From Doryteuthis pealeii (taxonomy: Eukaryota > Mollusca > Cephalopoda > Myopsida > Loliginidae): a stretch of DNA of 64,000 nucleotides. Below are positions 56,490 to 64,000 of the stretch, one piece after another. The position numbers were made by a program, and so were the translations under genes. Within the stretch, counting starts at the first letter, position 1. Each line of letters begins with the position of its first letter. Below the pieces are notes generated by a model that did no database searches, had not been told where the DNA came from, and worked only from the letters and a program-made list of their open reading frames with translations. The stretch is taken from contig CM042151.1 in NCBI GenBank assembly GCA_023376005.1, positions 75,920,446 through 75,984,445 of the forward strand. Direction: 5' to 3'.

Positions 56490-57160
56490 TACAGGTATGT
56501 GACTCGATCCGGGGGAAGTGGAACCAGTTGGGAGCAGGATCGTGGTGATGAAAGGGGTCGGCGTTTTCCATATTCCCCAAACCTCAAAACTGGAACCTCA
56601 CCATCAGATAGAATTTAACGTCATTTCCAAGGCATGTAGACCACAGCCACCGCCTTTTACACCATATGATAAAAGGGGTTGGGGCCTTGCCATAAGGGCA
56701 ATGAGGGTTGGACTGGCAACACTGGTTAAATACATTATCATATATTTGTGGTGCGTCATGGATACGCTGGTAGCATAGTGACCGGACGAGTGTGGGTCGG
56801 AGAGGCCCCCCCCGATTGATTTGTGGGGAGGCCCTCCGACCGGCAGCCGCTCTAGCGCACAAGATTCAAGTGGGCAAGAGTGGAGTTTGCAATGTCTAGA
56901 ACTCTGAGCTCATGTTCAAGGTCCCTTAGCACCAACCTTTATAGGATCTAATCCTTAAGGCATCATGCAACAGTCTATGCTCCAACCCGGGATCGTCATT
57001 TCTCTTCTCAATGGGCTTTTTTAGCAAACCGCAACGCTTTTCGTCATAGTATATCACGGCCCACAAGTGGGCCCATTTGGGGACGTTCTTACCGACCTAG
57101 GCCGGTCGCAGAGGGTCGGCTAGAGTATTTTGCTCACATGTCCCTACAGGGGTGCAGGTA
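56490..57160 (+). repeat. Dispersed repeat R1, copy 7 (long, diverged)
   Basis: AACTGGAACCTCACCATCAG followed by ATAGAATTTAACGTCATT, then GGAGGCCCTCCGACCG and a CAAGTGGGCCCATTTGGGGA end align with copy 8 at 60435, with many more indels than other pairs. ORFs in it are shadows. Confidence 0.75.
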
Positions 57161-58250
57161 AAGTTCTGCTAGCATATTGCTAAATAAGTTTCCTGGCTTT
57201 CGTAGAATTTGAGGGCTTGGGATATCGTCGACTGTAAATTAAGTATCTGGCTTCAACTCTCCTGTGGTTGAGAGAGAATACTTGCTCTCTGAATAATAGG
57301 AGTGATCACTAAAGTAAGAGATCCTTGCGAATGCCTCAGCTCGATTCGTATCTGTGCAACTAAATGGCAGCTTTGTAAAGCCTAAACACTAAGCTCATAG
57401 ACCAGTATCTTATAAACTACAGAACAGATTCTCAGTTAGACGAAAATTACAAAATAACAGATTTAGTTATGCAAGAAACAGACTACAGAAATAAGGTTCC
57501 AGCTAGCTAGAATATGAAGTTTAGTTAGATAAGTACTGTATAGAAGGAATTGTGGAATGTGGGTAGCAATAACCTATCGGATGTCTGCTCTCTCAATAAT
57601 CTCATAACTTTCACTCACAGTAAAAATATCAATGAGTGTCAATCAGTATAAAAAAAAGTTAAAGTTCTTGATCATTATAAAACTTACTTTCTTGATCAGT
57701 GAGTTACAGTGACAAATAAATATCCGTTTTGCAATAATGTACAGAGCATCACCATAGAATAGCAATAGCAATATTAACAGTCAATAAAGCATTAAAACAC
57801 AGTTATATATCGTCACCTGTCTAAATTAGAATTGCAATGGCGGCTCCATCACAAGCAGGTGAGTTACATGAAAATGTATATCTTATGACCCCAAGTGGGG
57901 TGTCACAGTTTGCTGTCTGAGTTGCAGACGGTGGTGAGGTTTGTATATAATTATTATCCTAACAATATTAAATATAATACTTATAACATATATTTAACTA
58001 ACTCCTCCACACACGATTGCATGGATACAACACAAGGTCAATTTTTAAGCGAGTTCAACAGGTTTGAAATTCGCATCGTAGTTTTGGGCGGCATCGCTTC
58101 GTGTATGACTGGATTTTACCCTAGCAACTGGTTATTGAACAATTGTCTGCTTGCTCGGCTATTATCATATCTATCTGAGGGACACAGCTAGGAGTCCATA
58201 CCTGTATCCTAAGAGGTATTAGTTGCTACAGTGAATATTGTTTAACCACA
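57161..58250. other. No gene recognised
   Basis: The ORF at 57895-58191 has no known motif. Nothing else identified. Confidence 0.4.
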
Positions 58251-58254
58251 TTCA

Positions 58255-58325
58255 GGATTTGAACTGCAGGGTGATGAGGTTCCGATGTTTGCTACCCATG
58301 ACTTTAACCATTACACCACGCAGCT
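58255..58325 (-). mobile_element. tRNA-like SINE head
   Basis: On the minus strand CGTGGTGTAATGGTTAAAGT (A box) and GCAGTTCAAATCCTGA (B box) are spaced as in a tRNA. Confidence 0.55.
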
Positions 58326-59685
58326 TTCCTATCTCACTATTTTATACATTTTTTACTATTTTACACACACAAATGTAAAAAAAAATTTTAAAATATGCCT
58401 TAAAAATGTATATTTGAATAATTTGTTTGAACGGGAACATAATGAATAAATACTTAGACACATACGACACACATATACTACATGCGCATTATAAAAATTA
58501 CTTGAGAAATACTGCGGATCATCAGTGCTGCCCATTTTCATTTCAGTCCCACGGATCACACATGCAATTGGTGACATTTCATAAGAAATCTCGGTTCCAT
58601 TTAGAAGATGGCAAATATCCCACAGCATAATTCCTTCTTTTTTACAGAAAGTGGTCAAACTTGGAATACGGTTCCTTCTGTGGTTTGATTCTCTCCACTA
58701 AGAAGAAACTGCATTTCAAAAATTTATAAAAACACACATAATTTTCTTTTTAATTTTATGCAGGCAACAAATATATCCTCTGAATATTTTATTTCATATT
58801 ATATATATATATATATAGTGATTTAAAGATTCACTGTACATACTGGATCATACAATTATAATACAGTGTGTTTTAGAAATCACATTAGAATCATCCCTGT
58901 TCTACCAAGTTTGGATACCGCCTTACCCACTCATATATATATATATATATAATTTATATATATATATAATTCCTATAAAAATGTTAATCTTTATAATAAA
59001 AGATTTAGAACTACATGTGCACATTGACTGAATTGCAAATGGCAGCTCCATCAAACTAGGTGAGCCATCATGGTCTCTTTGCATCAGGTAAGTTTGAACC
59101 TCCTTGTCCTATTTCCCCACAAAATCAAAGTAATATCTTCATTGCTCCAATTTCCTATTAAGAATTATTGTAGAAAACTATAGTTGATTTATTTTTTTAC
59201 AATCAGTAACTGCTTCCATGTTATTAGTCTGTGGTAGCTAATTATTATGGTCTATGGAGAATTCGGGGATAGAAAGGAAAACGGTAATCAGATTTCTGGA
59301 GAATGAGAAGAAAAAGAAATAAGAACAAAAAGGTTAATATTTGGAAAGGGTACATCCAAACGGGAGCCAGCCATATGAACTGACAATGATCAGAACTAAG
59401 ATTTAAAATAAAACGCGGAAGTTTTCCAGGTTTTTTGAGCAGAAGCAGGATGTGACCTTTGAGCTATGTAATTACTATTGCTAAAACTATACTACAAACT
59501 CGAGCTGTGATAAATTCAATATATTTTAGTAAATTCTATGCTTCCATATTATTAGTCTGTAATTTTATAATAGACAACTAATTGACCATTTTATCAGCAG
59601 AGATTTTATGTAAGAATTCAATGATCAAAAATATACAAAATCGACCAAATGACGTTTGTCTTGTTATTATAATCTGTATAATAAT
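58326..59685. other. No gene; AT microsatellites
   Basis: AT repeats at 58798-58818 and 58930-58970. Opposite-strand ORFs at 58356-58658 have no motif. Confidence 0.5.
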
Positions 59686-59686
59686 T

Positions 59687-59985
59687 CAGTGATGCTGATA
59701 ACTTTTTAATTTAGTGCATCCTGGGATGCATGTCTTTGATTTGAATGAGTCCCTGGGAAATTTCATAGGTCCCAACTAAATTTTCTTAATAGATTATTGA
59801 GTTTTTATCTATGAACAACTAAAGCCATCTAATCCCTACCTTATGCCCCATACAGTGTAATTTGTTTCCAAAAAACAAAAAATAAAAAAAACACTGGGAT
59901 GCATGGATATGATTTTTCTGCATCCTTTTAGATTTTTATGCCCCAGTGATGCAGGATGTGTACCTGTCAGCATCTCTGATCATTA
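59687..59985. mobile_element. Short inverted-repeat element (candidate MITE)
   Basis: The left TCAGTGATGCTGATAAC and right CTGTCAGCATCTCTGA are inverted ends. Inner CATCCTGGGATGCATG on the left reappears as CACTGGGATGCATGG near 59893. No coding. Confidence 0.5.
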
Positions 59986-60062
59986 ATTCTTTTGTGTTGG
60001 TTTGAGAATTATTTAGATTATTTGGTGCATGAAAAAATTCCCAATGTGTTTTTATTAAGATA

Positions 60063-60200
60063 CTAGACAAAACGTGACCCATAGGGTCACCCATTGAACT
60101 CAGGGTAGATAATTGGGATTAGGGAAAAGTGAGTTTGCTAAGCAAATTGAATTTTAAAAAATAAATACAGATGAAGAATAAAAAAAACCCATTAAAATCA
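60063..60200 (-). mobile_element. Helitron family 3, 3' end
   Basis: On the minus strand GTGACCCTATGGGTCAC is a perfect 7-bp-stem hairpin followed by GTTTTGT and CTAG (60063-60066). Body length unknown. Confidence 0.6.
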
Positions 60201-60319
60201 TTTTTTAAGATTTCTAAAAAAAGTACCATTTAATCTAATTCAAATTTAAATGGACCCAATTAAAATGTTCAGAAACTACTGGCTAGCTACTTCTGAAACT
60301 TAACATAGAAATTCAGTTA

Positions 60320-60402
60320 TGTTTGAGAAAAGCCATATAATTTTGATGTTTGCGGATCTAACTTAGTGGCAAATTTAAGCCTTAGTGTTCACATATGAAC
60401 TC
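60320..60402 (+). pseudogene. Single decayed C2H2 finger
   Basis: Reads EKPYNFDVCGSNLVANLSLS followed by VHI and a stop. The first zinc Cys is replaced by Phe and the second His is lost. The linker EKPY and spacing identify it. Confidence 0.7.
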
Positions 60403-60434
60403 AATCTGAGGAGTATAGAGTATCCCTTTATGAC

Positions 60435-60985
60435 TTTGATGGTTTGTTTTTGTTTTATGGCATATCAACCTCAGTGGGTTATTTAATGCCAATAAAGTTT
60501 TGAAATAAATCAAAATTAATCATAAATTTAACCCATAGATGGGACCCTAACAGGTACTACCACTCCGGGTCAAAGTGGACCAGGGAGCAATGGTGATGAA
60601 GTGGTGCTCCACATTCCCCAAACCTCCAAAACTGGAACCTCACCATCAGATAGAGTTTTATGTCATTCCCAGGACATGTAGACCCTCAGTCACCGCCTTC
60701 TAGCATCCAATAGAGCAATAGGGTTGGGAAAATCATATAGGTGCTAGGGCTTGACGTGACCAGCCGATTGATCAGAGGGGGCCTCTCCAACCGCCGTCTA
60801 GCCCAAGATAGGGCCAAAGTGGAGTATTGCAGGTCATGAACTGCTCATCCACCTGGGTTCTATCCTTAAGCATCACGGGTCGCACCCACGGCCAACAGGT
60901 GGCCCCATTGGGGGAGTCTTACCCCTCTGCAGAGGTGCAGTCGGTGTATTCTAATGCCTCAGCCGACAGGGTGTTTTATGACTTT
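60435..60985 (+). repeat. Dispersed repeat R1, copy 8 (best full copy)
   Basis: Head GGCATATCAACCTCAGTGGG, core CATAGATGGGACCCTAACAG, TCACCATCAGATAGAG, GGCTTGACGTGACCAGCCGA and end GGCCAACAGGTGGCCCCATT, then CCTCAGCCGACAGGGTG. No ORF and no tRNA-like box that I can see. Confidence 0.85.
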
Positions 60986-61079
60986 GAATAGTATTACCTG
61001 TTAGGGTTCCAGATTATGAGAGCATAACATTGGCTATGAGAAAACTGGATCGCAAGACAGAGGATGATACCTGAAAACT

Positions 61080-61560
61080 TACCACAGTCTGTCTGCCCTA
61101 TGTCAAAGGCTTGGCTGAAAAGATTCAAAAGATATGTAATACCTATGACATCAGGACAACATTCAGGAGTGACTCAACTCTTCGTAAACATCTTCTCTGA
61201 GTCAAACCCCCAACAGAAGACAACATGATCAAAAATTGCGTGTATTCCATCCCATGCAGCTGTGGCAAAGTATACAAAGGTGAAACATGCCGCCCACTGA
61301 GAAGTAAGACAAGAAGAACATCGTAAAGCAGTGGTCCGAGGAGAAATAGAAAAGTTGGGTATGGCTGACCATATATGGAATGAAAAGGGAAACCATCTGC
61401 CCTTATGGAATGAAGTTAGAATAATAGATAAGAACACTGGAAGAGAAGACGCCTCAAAGAATCAGCTCATATGATAGGCTGTAGTGGGTTGTTAAGTAGA
61501 CCGAGCATAGAAATGAATACAATATGGGAACCCATAATTAAAAAGGCTAGATCAGATTTT
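61080..61560 (+). pseudogene. Penelope-like element C-terminus with GIY-YIG endonuclease
   Basis: Broken frames read LPYVKGLAEKIQKIC, NTYDIRTTFRSDSTLRKHLL, then NCVYSIPCSCGKVYKGETCR, and downstream MADHIWNEKG-like and REDASK-type segments ending TIWEPIIKKARSDF. The VY-x-I-P-C-x-CGKVY-x-GET core is the GIY-YIG nuclease of Penelope elements, and LPYV-x-G-(L/T)-x-E-x-(I/L) precedes it as usual. Stops occur at about 61198, 61323 and later, so it is dead. A P element follows directly at 61672. Confidence 0.85.
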
Positions 61561-61671
61561 TAAAAAAAGAAATAATAATATGAGTCTAGGTAAAAAATCA
61601 TACACAAGAGAATAGGTAGATATTCTAGCCAAAACAAGACATTAGGTTTATAAGTTCACAAAATTCACACT

Positions 61672-62040
61672 GGATTGTCCAATTGGATACATGGCCTAGT
61701 GGATAGGGTTGTTAGGTTAAGACAGTTCTAAGTGACAGTTATGTCTAGATTGCAGGTTCAATCCTGGTCAGAGGCAGCAGTAACATAGAATAATGATTAA
61801 CACAGCTTAACCCCTACCCCAGATATGGTTAGCGAAATGAGAACCGGATACACCCGTGGACTGAATAAAGGGTTAGGTTCAAAGTTCCGTGATGGCTCCC
61901 GATTATGAAAGGTTTCCGAGTCCGACAAGAAATACCTGAAGAAGGCTGGAGGGCATATCGGCCAAAACGTTGTATAGATAACAATGAAGATGAGGACAAT
62001 AGTCCGAATAACACAGATAATACATTAAGAATAGCTTATT
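61672..62040 (+). mobile_element. Penelope-associated element P, copy 3
   Basis: Matches 3395-3770: CATGGCCTAGTGGATAGG (A box), GCAGGTTCAATCCTGGTC (B box), GTGGACTGAATAAAG, then GAAGGCTGGAGGGCATATCG followed by GCCAAAACGTTGT and GAAGATGAGGACAATAGTCC. It has fewer 21-bp units than copy 1. Its place right after the Penelope C-terminus suggests that it is the 3' untranslated/terminal part of that element, or a SINE sharing it. Confidence 0.7.
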
Positions 62041-62324
62041 TCTAAAGACTATTATTATTAGTTAATTGAAACCATATAGTTGTTACCAAATTATTGCCAT
62101 TAAGAATACTTGGAACTATATAACTGCAAACAAATGATATTATCAAATAGGAATAGTAACTTTAAAACACATAATTATGTATAAATTATTAGTATTAGAT
62201 AGAAATACTTGAAACCACATAAATGTGTGTGAACAAATGATTACAGGTAAAAAAATAAGTAATTAAAATAAAATGGAATATTGAAAATATACTTATTACA
62301 ATTAAACATTTACAAATGAATCAA

Positions 62325-62415
62325 ATTTCAGCCCACCCTGTTGGCTGGGGCAGAAGAATTCCCCAAATGAACCTCTGCAGAGGGGGTAAAATCCCCCCAA
62401 ATGGAGCCACCTGTT
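62325..62415 (-). repeat. Dispersed repeat R1, copy 9 (3' end only)
   Basis: On the minus strand GGTGGCTCCATTTGGGGGGA, CCCCCTCTGCAGAGG and GCCAACAGGGTGG match the R1 3' end. Confidence 0.6.
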
Positions 62416-62665
62416 CTTCAGGTGTTTCTTGGGAATCTTCTTAAACTCAGGAACCTTCTCTTTGAACTCAGGAGCCTTCATGTCATAATTGGGAGCCTTC
62501 ACAGAACTTCAAACCAAGCCCTTTATTCAATCCACTGGGGTAGATTGTTCTCATTCCTGACTTTGACAAGAAACACCTGAAGAAGGTCAGAGAGCACATC
62601 AGCTAAAACATTGTGTATATAACAATAAAGATGAGGACAACAGTCCAAAAAATTCAATAATCCAA
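62415..62665. mobile_element. Penelope-associated element P, two fragments joined tail to tail
   Basis: 62415-62558 is a minus-strand P copy with three 21-bp units (peptide K-A-P-N-Y-D-M, K-A-P-E-F-K-E, K-V-P-E-F-K-K) and the complement of GTGGATTGAATAAAG. 62559-62665 is a plus-strand fragment (TTTGACAAGAAACACCTGAA, then GAAGATGAGGACAA...). The junction makes an inverted pair like the inverted left end of copy 1. Confidence 0.65.
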
Positions 62666-62784
62666 AAAGATCTAGACTTGTTAAACAAAGTGAATTGCAT
62701 ATTTCTTTGTTGAAAAATGTCCCCAATAATTGACAATTGCCAAAGCAAAGTAAACACTTCCCTATAACAACATGTCATTATTCA

Positions 62785-63190
62785 TTTAGGGAGGAGGGGG
62801 GCTTCACTAGATTTAATTTTTTTCTTATATGGGGGGGGGGGGCTTCACTAGATTTCAATATTTTCTTATATGGTGGCGATGGGAGTTTTTTATTTTTTAA
62901 TATTGTGGGGAGGGGGGAGTAGCACGAGATTTCATTTTTTTCTTACATGGTGGAGGTCTATGAAATATTTGATTTTTTTCTTATATGGTGGGATCCAAGA
63001 GGTATTTCATTTTTTTCTAACATGGTGGAGGCTATGAGATATTTCATTTTTTTTCTTATATGGTGAGGTCCACGAGATATTTTATTTTTTCTTATATGGT
63101 GGGGGCCACAAGATATTTTTTTTTCTTACATGGTGGGGGTTCACAAGATATATTTTTTTTCTTATATGATGAGGTCCATGAGAATTTGAA
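62785..63190 (+). repeat. Degenerate minisatellite, unit about 37-42 bp, about ten copies
   Basis: Unit close to GGTGGGGTCCACGAGATATT followed by TTTTTTCTTATAT. Copy lengths vary through G and T runs. The ORFs across it (62737-63251) are repeat artefacts. Confidence 0.85.
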
Positions 63191-63514
63191 AACAACTGCA
63201 GTAGAAAAAAAAAGGTTGAAACTTTTAAGAAAAAGTAAGAAAGAACTGTAAGCATAAATATATTTTAATCAAATCTTTGATTGTCACAAAATTTATTTCT
63301 GATGCAATTGTACACCTATTTTGTTATGAAATGCTTTTAATTTCATTGGTCATTCACTGTAGATGATTTATGAAGGAAAAAAAACATAGATTACAATAGA
63401 ATATGAAATTACAATTATGAAAATACAGGGTGTGGCAGAAATACCTCCCACATTTTAAACTGTGACCTATGAGGTGCAAGTGAACTTATGCAAGATGCAA
63501 TGATAGCTCCATTT

Positions 63515-63595
63515 AGCTAATGGTTGGTTGGTTCATTAATTTTAATGGCATATCAACCCGTCCAGGGTTATATCATGCCTAGCGGTTGGGGTGTT
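63515..63595 (+). repeat. Dispersed repeat R1, copy 10 (head only)
   Basis: GGTTGGTTGGTT...ATGGCATATCAACCCGTCCA followed by GGGTTATATCATGCC matches the R1 head at 28855 and 33010. Confidence 0.55.
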
Positions 63596-63699
63596 ATACA
63601 TATTGTGTATTCATATATATACTTTTAGTAATTGGTTTTAACAATGTGTTAGCACTATTGGGAATCATACTGTATGGCATTGATTTGTTTCATGTCTAT

Positions 63700-64000
63700 A
63701 TTCTATGGTATAATTTTATTTCCCTCAAGAAGCAGAAAATATCCTCTATGTTAACATTTTTCAAATAGATCCTTCATATTGTTTGCTTAAAAATAATGTT
63801 TTCTGATGTGAGCAAAAAATCTGCATTCCATCAATAAGTGTTTGACTGTCAGGGGTGTTTGACATGTTTCACATTGTGGTTGTTGTTCTTGTTTGAGTAT
63901 ATAAGAGTGTGTTAGTTTTGTATGACCAATGCATAATCGGGACATAATGACTTGTTCCTTTTCTAGACTTCCTTAAAGTTGGTCTGCAGCCTCCCAAAGT
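63700..64000 (-). pseudogene. Non-LTR retrotransposon C-terminus (RNase H-side tail)
   Basis: On the minus strand an open stretch reads MSRLCIGHTKLTHSYILKQE, then QQPQCETCQTPLTVKHLLME, then CRFFAHIRKHYF and a stop at about 63790. RL-x-IGHT-x-L-TH-x-(Y/H)-L-L...C-x-x-C-x-x-x-x-T-V-x-H-x-L-x-E-C is the tail of Jockey/I-type non-LTR elements. Further related text (NMKDLFEKC) follows with stops. The upstream RT part lies beyond the window's right edge, if present. Confidence 0.75.

Noticed and set aside
57895..58191. 98-residue ORF with hydrophobic C-terminus
   Set aside because: No homology recognised, no signal for splicing or polyadenylation, and the surrounding tract lacks genes.

Overview
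The window looks like AT-rich, repeat-dense animal nuclear DNA. Evidence for this is intron-type splice acceptors, AATAAA signals, tRNA-derived SINEs, Penelope-like, Helitron, mariner and hAT elements, TTAGGG-type telomere-like motifs, and three large tandem C2H2 zinc-finger genes. TTAGGG-like motifs argue against most insects. A lophotrochozoan (mollusc-like) source is plausible, but I cannot fix the species from sequence alone. There is no bacterial or organellar signal.

Only three convincing host genes are present, all C2H2 zinc-finger proteins: znf-1 at 12087-13133 (+, 12 fingers), znf-2 at 25449-26588 (+, 12 fingers) and znf-3 at 34314-35999 (-, about 16 intact fingers plus decayed ones). 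Each coding region lies in one exon preceded by a good splice acceptor 128-287 bp upstream of the ATG, so each probably has at least one upstream non-coding exon. znf-3 is out of frame at both ends. Lone decayed fingers at about 54960, 55560 and 60340 suggest that more cluster members once existed to the right.

Almost everything else is transposon-derived. From left to right: a mariner fragment, a SINE, a telomere-core palindrome, a Helitron, a Penelope RT fragment and a Ty3/gypsy 3' end (0-5 kb); mariner fragments, a CT satellite and znf-1 (5-13 kb); a SINE, a mariner and a 2.4 kb tandem array whose unit contains a Helitron (15-18.5 kb); Helitron, mariner, palindrome, hAT and LINE remnants (18.5-24 kb); an LTR-like block and znf-2 (24-27 kb); a mix of small DNA elements (27-34 kb); znf-3 (34-36 kb); an 81-bp minisatellite and two large inverted-repeat structures with nested palindromes (37-44.4 kb); a 13 kb tract with few recognisable repeats (45-58 kb); and a Penelope GIY-YIG fragment, a minisatellite and a LINE tail (59-64 kb).

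The most unusual pattern is a set of palindromic elements with unrelated arms (four families, seven copies). They carry the same kind of telomere-like (CCCTAA)n core. A and C also share the unique sequence beside it. Other notable items are the Helitron-containing tandem array, an in-frame 21-bp (7-codon) repeat inside a Penelope-associated element, and a ten-copy dispersed family (R1) that I do not recognise. All homology calls were made by eye, without database searches.
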